Below the pieces are notes generated by a model, which worked only from the letters and a program-made list of their open reading frames with translations, had not been told where the DNA came from and searched no databases. The translations under genes and the position numbers were made by a program. Positions 34,460 to 42,587 of a stretch of DNA of 64,000 nt are shown one piece after another; positions within the stretch are counted from its first letter, which is position 1, and the number at the start of each line of letters is the position of its first letter. Origin of the DNA: Rhodococcus sp. 4CII (GTDB taxonomy: Bacteria; Actinomycetota; Actinomycetes; Mycobacteriales; Mycobacteriaceae); contig NZ_JACCFE010000002.1 of assembly GCF_014256275.1 (NCBI RefSeq), forward strand, positions 7,689,501 through 7,753,500, read 5' to 3'.

Positions 34460-35324
34460 CTGTGGCGGTGCTTGTAGAGCCGCACGATCCTCGACACCAT
34501 ACCGCCACCGAGCCGGCAGTGATAATTTTTGAACCCTTCTAACCATGCCGGTCGCTGTTGACCGTGAATCTATGTGCGTTGATGGCCTGTCGACTGTCAG
34601 GCGGCCCTGAACCACCATCGATCGGTGGGGATGTTCGATGTCCCCACCGCATCAGGCACCAGCGGCGGAGCGCCCTCTCGCAGGGCAGGTATGTCCAAGC
34701 TGTGATTCACCCACACTCGGGGTGGCGGTGCTCGCGGACGCTGACGCGTTTGGCGAGATCAAGGCGGTCGTTGAACTGCTGATGCAGACACGTCCCGTGT
34801 TCCCAGTCCAGTTGGTGCCACTGCCGGGTGTTCGGGTCTGTTGAAGTACGCGCGCCGGACGTCGTGGGAGTCCACGAAGATCGGCCAATCACCCGCGGTA
34901 GTGGGCGGCGAATCGGCCGACGTGATTGAAAACGGTGTGCCACCGCGGTCACCGTGCGTTCGACCGCAGCGGCCCCCTGCGGTCCAGGCCCGGGCCGACC
35001 ATCAGCTCGCGGATGGACCAATCAGTGCCCTCGACGAGCAGTTCGTATCTGCACAGTGGGTTAGGGGGCGGTCGCACTCCATGCTCTGGGTTCCTCGGAC
35101 CGGTCGACAATGGGGGCTCATGTCGTCCGCTGGCCCAAGGGGCGCTCCAGAGCCTGACGAGGAAGCGCCCGGCTCCGTCCGGGTCGGAGCAGCCCCGGCG
35201 GGGACCCGGACGTGCGCTGTACCGAGCAGTGCGGCGACCGCTTCGACGTACTTGCGGTCGGCTCGTGGTAGGCGAACAGCAGGTTTGCGATCCTGTGCCG
35301 CGTCTCGGCAATCCCAACGCTCAT
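34460..35324. other. Degenerate region with coding traces, no intact gene
   Basis: About 860 bases in which every frame is broken. On the minus strand, traces such as TRHRIANLLFAYHEP continuing in another frame as DRKYVEAVAALLGTAHVRV (~35200-35300) resemble a SnoaL/NTF2-like start, and FVDSHDVRRAYFNRPEHP (~34850) and LDWEHGTCLHQQFNDRL (~34780) look like former protein. I cannot identify them with confidence. Confidence 0.4.
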
Positions 35325-35700
35325 CCCCGAGACCTCGGCATGGGCGGCCTGCCGATGGCGAGCCAGTGCTCGACCGCAGTCGTTGCCGTGTGGGTGCTTA
35401 GCACCGTGTGGACCTGGAAGCGCATAGGGGTGGCGTAGTCGAGAGACTCCGCAGTGGTGGTCGAGCCCGGCGACGATCACTGGAGACTGGATGCGGTAAT
35501 AGAAGAGGTCCTTGGCTTGTGGACTCCGATCCAGGAGAGCCGAGTCTGGTCCAGGTGTGCCTCGACCTCGCGCGTGGCGTGCGCGCGCGGGTCCGCGGAA
35601 GGGCAGGACGAACTGCTCGACGATGGCGGGGACGTGCTGGCCGGCGTCGTCGAGGACCGCGTCGATCGGGCGGGTTTGGCGGTCGGTCCAACCGGGCCTC
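35325..35700 (-). pseudogene. DUF3500-family gene remnant
   Basis: Reading across minus-strand frames gives AVLDDAGQHVPAIVEQFVLPFRG, ATREVEAHLDQTRLSWIGV, FYYRIQSPVIVAGLDHHCGV, FQVHTVL and HPHGNDCGRALARHRQ. The series W-G...FYYRI.SP...DHH...HTV...P.GND.GR matches the C-terminal half of DUF3500 proteins. At least three frame changes separate the pieces and the N-terminal half is absent. Some DUF3500 genes sit near aromatic or terpenoid catabolic clusters, so it may be a lost part of the neighbouring pathway. Confidence 0.55.
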
Positions 35701-35862
35701 CTCTCGCCCGGCTATTGGTATCTCTGCATATCAGTTCTCAACGTAGTACTTCGACATTTCGCAGCTGGCACTCGGCCCCACAAGCCAAACCCGACATAGG
35801 AACGAATTATCGGCGCATACGGTGTGGCTTTAGTGAAGCAGTACGCACCGTCTTATTATTGG

Positions 35863-36657
35863 CTACGTTGACCTGCCAGCCCCGGCAATTAGGCGTTCGA
35901 GGTAGTCGACGTCTTCACGGAGTCTGGCAATTGCGCGGGCGGGGCCGTCCTCCGCTACTGGCCCGTCGCTTCCGTGGCCGCGCTCCAGGGAGCGTCCGGC
36001 CATGTCGCCGAGTTGTTTAGCGACAGTTTCGTCGTTGCGCGCGTTCCCTGGTTGGTGCCACCATGCTATCCAATTGAGCATGCCGATAATGCCCAGGGCT
36101 GCCGATCTGGAATCAATGGGTCTTAATTCGCCGGCGCTGATGCCGTCTTCGATAACGCGAATGAATTCCTTTAGTACCTGACGTCGACCCTGCTCGAATG
36201 TTCTGGCGAGGTACGGGGGCAGTTCGGCTTCGGATCGAACGATAAGCTGGAATTGATTGGGATTCCGCGCTTGATGAAGGGCGATCGTGGTGGCCATACT
36301 GCGAAGCCTTTCCGAGGGGCGGAGATCGAGGCGGTCGTTGATCTTTCGGAGGTGATCGGCCGGAGTTTGCGTGGTTTCGGACACTAGGCGCGCGAGTAGT
36401 TCATCCTTGTTGGCAACGTAGTGGTACAGCGCGGGGCGCGTGAGACCTGTGGCGTCGGCTATGTCTTGCAATGTGGTTCTGGCGAATCCGCGTTCGGCGA
36501 ACAAGCGCGTGGCCTGAGCGAAGATCTGCTTTTCGACAAGTTCGCGGCGTGGGCCAGTGTGGGCCTCGCCACGCGCATCGACGCGGGTCGATTGCGTCGC
36601 GACGTAATCGACCCCGCGGCGGGATCTGCGTTCAACCGCTTTGTCCTCGCGCGTCAT
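35863..36657 (-). CDS. TetR-family transcriptional regulator, copy 1
   Basis: 264 residues. After a basic, probably flexible ~38-residue N-terminus comes the TetR helix-turn-helix (EKQIFAQATRLFAERGFARTTLQDIADATGLTRPALYHYVANKDELLARLV). The ligand domain includes a NWIAWWHQP segment. The 48464-49255 regulator has the same overall plan, including NWVAWWFEP and the terminal coiled segment (ARLREDVDYLERL / ARLENDIAQLRR), so the two are paralogues at opposite ends of the Hyu operon. It is divergent from the damaged SDR. The intergenic TGTCA-containing repeats are candidate operators. Confidence 0.88.
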   Translation of the reverse strand: MTREDKAVERRSRRGVDYVATQSTRVDARGEAHTGPRRELVEKQIFAQATRLFAERGFARTTLQDIADATGLTRPALYHYVANKDELLARLVSETTQTPADHLRKINDRLDLRPSERLRSMATTIALHQARNPNQFQLIVRSEAELPPYLARTFEQGRRQVLKEFIRVIEDGISAGELRPIDSRSAALGIIGMLNWIAWWHQPGNARNDETVAKQLGDMAGRSLERGHGSDGPVAEDGPARAIARLREDVDYLERLIAGAGRST

Positions 36658-36790
36658 ATGTGAACCCTGTCCTCATGGTCGTTCGTTGTCGGAGTGGCGT
36701 AGTCGACCAGCCCGCTGCCGACAAATTGCGCTGTCAGCAGGCCCTCGATGTCCGATAATATCATCCGCGGTGACGAAAGTCTGTCACTTA

Positions 36791-36799
36791 TGTCAATAA
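36791..36799. promoter_or_regulatory. TGTCAATAA motif, candidate TetR half-site
   Basis: In the divergent region between tetR copy 1 and the SDR remnant. Its complement TTATTGACA shares the TTGACA core with motifs at 37834 and 42503. A TGTCA also precedes it at 36782. Confidence 0.35.
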
Positions 36800-36847
36800 T
36801 TTGCTCGGCTCCGGCGGTAGCGAGTCGACTCGAAGCAGGGAGTGCTG

Positions 36848-37694
36848 ATGACCATCGATTTTAACGGGCAGGTCGCGATCGTGACCGGAGCAGGCGGGGG
36901 ACTGGGCCGGGCACACGCTCACGCCCTGGCCGCGCGCGGGGCACGCGTCGTCGCCGAATTACCGCGTTAGGAGGGTCGGCTGTGGCCGACCACAGTGATG
37001 TGACGGACTATGACCAGATCGTCGCGATGACCGATCGGACGGTTGGAGAGTGGGGAGGGTCGACATCGTGATCAACAACGCTGGGATCCTGCGGGATTCG
37101 ACATTCCGTAAAGCGAACCTCGATGACTTCCGCCGTGTCCTCGACGTTCACCTGATGGGAGCGGTGCACACCTGCAAAGCCGCGTGGGAGCACCTGATCT
37201 CGCAGGGCTACGGCCGAATCCTGATGACCACTTCAGCCTCGGGCATATACGGCAACTTCGGCCAGGCGAACTACGGGGCCGCCAAGTCCGCCCTGGTGGG
37301 GCTCATGAACGTCCTCGCGATCGAAGGCAAGCCGAAAGGGATTCGGGTCAATGCCCTCGCACCTCTCGCCGCAACGGGGATGACCGAGGACATCTTCGAC
37401 GCCGAAACGGCCAGCCTGCTCACGCCGGAGTCCATCACGGCGGGCGCGCTGTTTCTCGTCTCCGACGACGCGCCGACGAAAACGATTCTCGGTGCGGGCG
37501 GCGGGACCTTCGCGGTCAGCGCCATGGTCGAAGCGCAGGGAGCGTTTCTGCCCGTCGATGCGAGGGCGCCAGAAGACGTCGCTCGGCAATGGGATTCGAT
37601 CAGCGACAAGAGTCTCGCCTCGGGTACCGACAGCATGACCGATCAGGTTCGACACATCGTCGAGGCTGCAACTCGCGGCTCGACCCACCTCTGA
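36848..37694 (+). pseudogene. Short-chain dehydrogenase (3-hydroxyacyl-CoA dehydrogenase type), damaged
   Basis: Begins MTIDFNGQVAIVTGAGGGLGRAHAHALAARGARVV, then hits TAG at 36968 after about 40 residues. Relatives continue with a VNDLGG loop and ~35 residues that are missing here, so there is an internal deletion. The frame resumes at GGSAVADHSDVTDYDQIVAMTDRTVGEWG, shifts by one base near 37058, and then reads intact from RVDIVINNAGILRDSTFRK through NYGAAKSALVGL (catalytic Tyr/Lys) to TGA 37694. It was probably a multifunctional-enzyme-2-like hydroxyacyl-CoA dehydrogenase of the Hyu operon. The 214-residue downstream frame could in principle still be made but lacks the cofactor-binding start. 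Confidence 0.75.
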
Positions 37695-37833
37695 AGCCCA
37701 TCGCTCCCGCGGCAAACTCCACTCTTGGAAGCGGAGGTCGCCCGGCGCAATCCCGCCTGGCGACCTCGGCATTGCTGGGGTGTCCGTGGTGTCACGGCGG
37801 CATGCGTGTCGAAAGTTTTCCTGTCAGTTGTGT

Positions 37834-37842
37834 TGACAATTA
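37834..37842. promoter_or_regulatory. TGACAATTA motif upstream of hyuA
   Basis: About 90 bp before the hyuA start. The identical 9-mer recurs at 42503-42511, suggesting one regulator (a TetR of this cluster) for both promoters. Confidence 0.4.
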
Positions 37843-37928
37843 GTCACCGCTGACGACAAGATGATGTGCATCACACCCCCGACGCCCACTTCTCTCGGAC
37901 CGTCACATTGAAGCCTCAGGAGCCCTAC

Positions 37929-40028
37929 ATGTCGTATGTCATCGGAATTGATGTGGGAGGTACCTTCACGGACGCCGTCCTCGACGACGGTGCCGGAACT
38001 CTCGTCGCCGCGAAGGCCCCGTCGACGCCGCCTGACTACTCGGTGGGTGTCCTCGAGACCCTCGAGCAGCTCTCGGCCCAGCTGGAGATCTCCACCGAAG
38101 AGATGCTGGCCGACACGCACCACATCGCGCACGGAACGACGTCCTCGCTCAATGCGCTGGTGATGGGCAATGTCCCGGACGTGGGCTTCATCGCCACCAA
38201 GGGCCACCGCGACTCGATTTTCATCATGAACGTCGAAGGCCGCTTCCTCGGCCGCGGCTCGTACGAGTTGCAGAACCCGATCATGCAGGACAAGAACCAC
38301 AAGCTGCTGGCCAAGCACCTGGCCAAAGAGGTGACCGAACGAATCGATCGCGACGGTAACATCGTCGTCGCCCTCGACGAGGACGAGTGCCGCGACCGCA
38401 TCCGCACACTCATCGGCCACGGCGTGCGTGCGATCGCAGTGTCGCTGCTCTGGTCGTTTCGGAATCCGCAGCACGAACTGCGGATAAAGGACCTGATCCA
38501 CGAGATCGATCCCGACGTGTTCGTGGCGCTCTCCAGCGAAGTCAGCCCGCGAATCCGTGAATTCGCGAGGCACTCGACTACCATCATGAGCACCCAGGTC
38601 GGCCCGGGGCTGCGCAGCTACCTCGACCACCTGCAGGGCGAGCTCGACGCACGCGGGCTGACCGGACCCCTGCTGGTGATGCAGAGCAGCGGCGGCGCCG
38701 TTACGGCAGCCGAGGCACCCGACCAGGCCATCTCAACGGTCGGTTCGGTTCTGACCGGCGGTGTCATCGGATCGATGGCGCTGGCCAAGCAGCTCGGGCA
38801 CTCCAATGTTATCGCCACCGACGTCGGCGGTACCACCTTCCTCACCGGCCTGATCGTCGGCGGGGAGCCGGTTCGCGACTCGGTGACGGTCATCAACCAC
38901 CATCCCATCAACGTTCCGACGCTTAAAGTCGACGCCATCGGTTCCGGCGGCGGTGCCATCGCCTGGGTCGACGAAGGCCGTAACCTGCGGATCGGACCGA
39001 AGAGCGCGCAGGCCGTACCCGGCCCTGCCTGCTACGACCAGGGCGGCACCGAGCCGACCAACACCGACGCAAACCTCGTACTCGGCATCCTGCCCGAGAC
39101 CGGTTTGCTGGGCGGGAAGAAAGCGCTGAACAAGGAGCGCTCGCGTGAGGCGATCCGGACCCGGATCGCCGAACCTCTCGGCCTGTCGATCGAGGACGCC
39201 GCAGCAGCGATCTACGCCGCCCAGACCGCGCAGACGGGCGATCTGCTCCGCAAGACCGTCGTCGAGGCCGGCAAGGATCCCCGCGATTTCGTGCTCTACG
39301 CCTTCGGCGGATCGGGGCCGGCGTTCTGCGCCGCTTACGCAGCCGCACTCAATGTCAGAGAGGTGGTCATCCCCCTGGGTGCCGTCGCCTCTGCGTTCTC
39401 GGCATTCGGGCTGGCCTCTTCCAACGTCGTTCTCACCCGCGAGATGTCCGACCCTGCATTCGCGCCGTTCGACCCCGAGTCGGTGGACAAGGTTTTCAAG
39501 GACCTCGAAGAGCAGGTACTCGCGGGAATCGACCGCCAGGACGTGAAGTTCGACCACGTCGACCTCACTCGCGAGATCGACATGCGCTACGCGATGCAGC
39601 TGGCCGAGGTCCCCGTCGAGGTCCCGGACCACGACGATTTCCCGAAGGCGCTCGAAGAGGTGGTCACGCTTTTCGAGCGTCGCTACGCCGAATTATACGG
39701 CGAGGGAACAGGTTTCCGTGAGGCAGGTATTCAGTCGATCACCTATCGCGTTCGTGGCACCGGCGTTCTCGGCACCGCGCCCCAGCTGCCGCCGCTCGCC
39801 GCCGCACCCAGCAGTGATTCTTCCAGTGCGATCAAGGAGGCCCGCCCGGTTTCGCTCGATCTCGAAATCGGATTCGTCGATACTCCCGTCTACGACTATT
39901 CGAAGTTGGGTGCCGGTCACGTCATCCACGGGCCCGCGATCATCGAGGTGCCGACCACCACAGTCGTCATTCCGCACAAGCGCACAGGCACGGTCGACAG
40001 CCTCGGCAACCTGATAATTACCAACTAG
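37929..40028 (+). CDS. hyuA: Hydantoinase/oxoprolinase-family subunit A (acetophenone/acetone carboxylase-like)
   Basis: 699 residues from ATG 37929 with CAGGAG at seven bases. The N-terminal actin-like ATP-binding motif is VIGIDVGGTFTDAV; further family marks are HGTTSSLNAL, LLWSFRNPQHE, the central STVGSVLTGGVIG/ATDVGGTTFL, and AFGGSGPAFCAAYAAAL near residue 460. The family hydrolyses ATP to drive hydantoin or oxoproline opening, or ketone carboxylation, together with a HyuB-type subunit encoded 9 bp downstream. The ligase, thiolase and MaoC genes nearby fit a ketone-carboxylase role better than hydantoin use, but this is inference. Confidence 0.85.
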   Translation: MSYVIGIDVGGTFTDAVLDDGAGTLVAAKAPSTPPDYSVGVLETLEQLSAQLEISTEEMLADTHHIAHGTTSSLNALVMGNVPDVGFIATKGHRDSIFIMNVEGRFLGRGSYELQNPIMQDKNHKLLAKHLAKEVTERIDRDGNIVVALDEDECRDRIRTLIGHGVRAIAVSLLWSFRNPQHELRIKDLIHEIDPDVFVALSSEVSPRIREFARHSTTIMSTQVGPGLRSYLDHLQGELDARGLTGPLLVMQSSGGAVTAAEAPDQAISTVGSVLTGGVIGSMALAKQLGHSNVIATDVGGTTFLTGLIVGGEPVRDSVTVINHHPINVPTLKVDAIGSGGGAIAWVDEGRNLRIGPKSAQAVPGPACYDQGGTEPTNTDANLVLGILPETGLLGGKKALNKERSREAIRTRIAEPLGLSIEDAAAAIYAAQTAQTGDLLRKTVVEAGKDPRDFVLYAFGGSGPAFCAAYAAALNVREVVIPLGAVASAFSAFGLASSNVVLTREMSDPAFAPFDPESVDKVFKDLEEQVLAGIDRQDVKFDHVDLTREIDMRYAMQLAEVPVEVPDHDDFPKALEEVVTLFERRYAELYGEGTGFREAGIQSITYRVRGTGVLGTAPQLPPLAAAPSSDSSSAIKEARPVSLDLEIGFVDTPVYDYSKLGAGHVIHGPAIIEVPTTTVVIPHKRTGTVDSLGNLIITN

Positions 40029-40037
40029 GAGCTCGCC

Positions 40038-42356
40038 ATGCCAATGCCAGTCCTCGGATCCGACAAGTTCATCAGCCGCCCAGTCGACCCGGGCGAACTG
40101 AATGATTCCCTCAAATCGCTCATCCCGGTGCACACCGTCACCGATGAGCAGGTCCGCAACATCGACCCCCTGACGTACGAAGTGGTACGACATCGCCTGT
40201 GGTCGGTCACCAACGAGATGGGCGAAGCTCTCATGCGTATGAGCGGCTCCCCGATCGTGACCGATGCCAACGACTTCGACTTCGCCCTGAGCGACGAACT
40301 CGGACAAGAAGTTCAGGTGGGCCTGTACAACACCATGCTCGTCGGCGCTGTCGACCTGGCCATCTACTGGACTCTGCAGAATCGCGTTGTCAACCCGGGC
40401 ATCGAAGAGGGCGATATGTTCCTCTGCAACGACCCTTGGGTGGGCGGCGGACTGCACCAGAACGACGCGATGGTCTACCAGCCGATCTTCCACGAAGGCA
40501 AGCTCTTCGCCTGGACGAGCGCAGTCGCTCACCAGGCCGACCTGGGCGGTGTCGGTCTCGGGTCGTTCTCTCCGGCAGCAGAAGACGTATTCTCCGAGGC
40601 ACTGCCGACCCCGCCGGTAAAGGTCGTGCGTGGCAACGTCGTGCAGGAAGACATCGCCGACATGTGGGTACGCCGCTCGCGCGTACCGATGATGGTCGGA
40701 CTCGATCTGCGCGCGAAGGTCGGCGCCAACACCGTCGGCCGCAACCAGCTGTTGCAGATCATCGACCACTACGGTGCCGACACGGTCAAGGCCGTGATGA
40801 AGCGGATGATGAACGACGCCGAGTCCCGTCTGCGGAGCAAGCTGACCAGCGTGCCGGACGGCAAATGGAGCGCAACCGGATACCAGGATCAGTCCCACGA
40901 GGGCGACCGCGGCGTACATGGCATCACCGTCACCATGACCAAGGCCGCCGATCACCTGACATTCGATTTCACCGGCACCGACCCGAGCTCGGGGGTGATC
41001 AACTGCACCTACGCCGGACTGCGAGGCGGCATCATGCTGGCAGTGCTCCCCCACTTATCGGGTGATATTCCCTGGTCCACCGGCGGAATCATGCGCTGCT
41101 TCGACATCATCACCGAAGAGGGAACGATCAACAACGCAACGTTCCCCGCTGCGGTGAGCCGCGCACCGATCGGTCCTGCTTGGCTGACCGGCAACCTTGT
41201 CGCAGAGTGCCTGTCGAACATGCTCGAGACAGCGGATGTGACCAACGGGCACGTTCAGGCCACGTGTTGCGGTACGTGGGACACCGCCGTCATCGCCGGC
41301 TTGGACGAGCGCAACGGTGCCTCGGTTCCGTTTCTGTCGATCATGATGGAACCGATGGCCGGTGGTTTCGGCGCCCAGCCCCACGCCGACGGAATGGACA
41401 CCGGCGGACTCCTCGGCATCCCGATGGGCCGGGTGCCCGACGTCGAGATGACCGAACTGATGTACCCGGTGCTCGCCCTCTGGCGGCGTGAAGAGATCGA
41501 CTCCGGCGGCCCCGGCCGTCACCGCGGCGGCGTCAGCGCCTCGCTTGCACTCGTTCCGCACGGCACCAGTACGCCGATGGGTCTGGTGCTTGCCTCGGCA
41601 GGTAAGGCAGTGAGTCAGAACAGCGGTCTCTCCGGCGGCTATCCCGGCAACTCCGGCCGCGAGACGATCATCCGCTACGGTGGTCTGCAGGAGATGCTGG
41701 CTAACGGGCAGATCCCCTCGACCATCGACCAGCTCGACGGCACGACCGAGCTCTGCCCCTGCTATGGGCGCACCTACCTCGCGCCCGGGGATGTGTTCGA
41801 GATGCATTGGCAGGGCGGCGGCGGATACGGCGATCCACTCTTCCGCGAACCCGATGCCGTCGCCAAGGATGTTCGCGACGGCTACGTCAGCACGGACGCA
41901 GCTCGCGAACTCTATGGCGTCGTCCTCGACGACGCGCTCGCGGTGGACACAAACGCGACGAACGCGCGGCGAACGGACATCCTGTCCACGCGTAAGTCCC
42001 GCTCGCCACAGGTCTCGTCGTACGGCCCGGCTTCGCCGGATTCGGTGACGCGGACTCGTCGTCTCGACGACAACCTGGCACTGGCCGAGACCGCCGATGG
42101 TCCTGGTGTGATCTGCGTCCACTGCTCGGCGGTGCTCGGAGCGGATCACGAGCAGCCGCTGTCGGTGCTCACGTACGACGGCAAGCCCAGTGAAGCCGGA
42201 CCGCGAATCGTTGAGGACACCTCCCTTTACGTCGACGACGACGTGGTGTTCCGTCAGCTGTCCTGCCCGAGCTGCTCGGCGGCGTTCGCCTCCTCGGTCG
42301 TACCGACCCGTCACACGGATGACATTCGCTGGCTGAGCCGCGCACTCGCCGAGTGA
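40038..42356 (+). CDS. hyuB: Hydantoinase/carboxylase subunit B with fused C-terminal CxxC domain
   Basis: 772 residues. The HyuB core covers about residues 35-625: IDPLTYEVVRHRLWSVTNEMGEALMR, GDMFLCNDPWVGGGLHQNDAMV, FDFTGTDPSSGVINCTYAGL, HPD-rich centre and RPVLALWRREE/GGPGRHRGG region, ending GGGGYGDPLFRE. Beyond the normal end, residues ~690-760 carry two CxxC pairs (ICVHCSAVL and LSCPSCSAAF), resembling the small zinc/gamma subunit of acetone and acetophenone carboxylases. The fusion supports a carboxylase over a hydantoinase. No stop or ribosome site separates the parts. The next transcription unit begins 230 bp later behind repeated TGACAAT motifs. Confidence 0.82.
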   Translation: MPMPVLGSDKFISRPVDPGELNDSLKSLIPVHTVTDEQVRNIDPLTYEVVRHRLWSVTNEMGEALMRMSGSPIVTDANDFDFALSDELGQEVQVGLYNTMLVGAVDLAIYWTLQNRVVNPGIEEGDMFLCNDPWVGGGLHQNDAMVYQPIFHEGKLFAWTSAVAHQADLGGVGLGSFSPAAEDVFSEALPTPPVKVVRGNVVQEDIADMWVRRSRVPMMVGLDLRAKVGANTVGRNQLLQIIDHYGADTVKAVMKRMMNDAESRLRSKLTSVPDGKWSATGYQDQSHEGDRGVHGITVTMTKAADHLTFDFTGTDPSSGVINCTYAGLRGGIMLAVLPHLSGDIPWSTGGIMRCFDIITEEGTINNATFPAAVSRAPIGPAWLTGNLVAECLSNMLETADVTNGHVQATCCGTWDTAVIAGLDERNGASVPFLSIMMEPMAGGFGAQPHADGMDTGGLLGIPMGRVPDVEMTELMYPVLALWRREEIDSGGPGRHRGGVSASLALVPHGTSTPMGLVLASAGKAVSQNSGLSGGYPGNSGRETIIRYGGLQEMLANGQIPSTIDQLDGTTELCPCYGRTYLAPGDVFEMHWQGGGGYGDPLFREPDAVAKDVRDGYVSTDAARELYGVVLDDALAVDTNATNARRTDILSTRKSRSPQVSSYGPASPDSVTRTRRLDDNLALAETADGPGVICVHCSAVLGADHEQPLSVLTYDGKPSEAGPRIVEDTSLYVDDDVVFRQLSCPSCSAAFASSVVPTRHTDDIRWLSRALAE

Positions 42357-42502
42357 GCTGATCGATCGCCCGCGAACGACTGCGAGTGATCGCGGAACCC
42401 ATGGGTCGCGGTCGGAGGAGTGCCTCCGGCCGCGCCCCCAGGTGGCCGCCACACTGTGCGCAACTCGATACGCAACTGTGCTGACCAGGCTTGACGGGAG
42501 TC

Positions 42503-42538
42503 TGACAATTATGACAATCTTTTGTCATTAATGACAAT
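42503..42538. promoter_or_regulatory. Clustered TGACAAT repeats, candidate TetR operator
   Basis: Three direct TGACAAT copies (42503, 42512, 42532) and one inverted TTGTCAT. ATGACAA (42511-42517) and TTGTCAT (42522-42528) form a perfect 7-bp inverted repeat around TCTT. It lies 17-52 bp before the leader ORF of the monooxygenase operon. Confidence 0.55.
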
Positions 42539-42554
42539 CACGGAGGTTCACGCC

Positions 42555-42587
42555 ATGTCCATCAACAACCCGGAATCGGGACGATGA
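42555..42587 (+). CDS. Ten-residue leader ORF overlapping the monooxygenase start
   Basis: ATG 42555 has a strong CGGAGG eight bases upstream and encodes MSINNPESGR. Its TGA overlaps the ATG of the monooxygenase (42584) as ATGA. The monooxygenase ATG has no good site of its own, so ribosomes probably arrive by coupling from this leader. No run of a regulatory amino acid is present, so classical attenuation is unlikely. Confidence 0.5.
   Translation: MSINNPESGR

Noticed and set aside
38733..42452. Long minus-strand open frames opposite hyuA and hyuB (299, 453 and 465 residues)
   Set aside because: They mirror the codon structure of the real plus-strand genes in high-GC DNA, lack motifs and ribosome sites, and overlap genes with strong family evidence.
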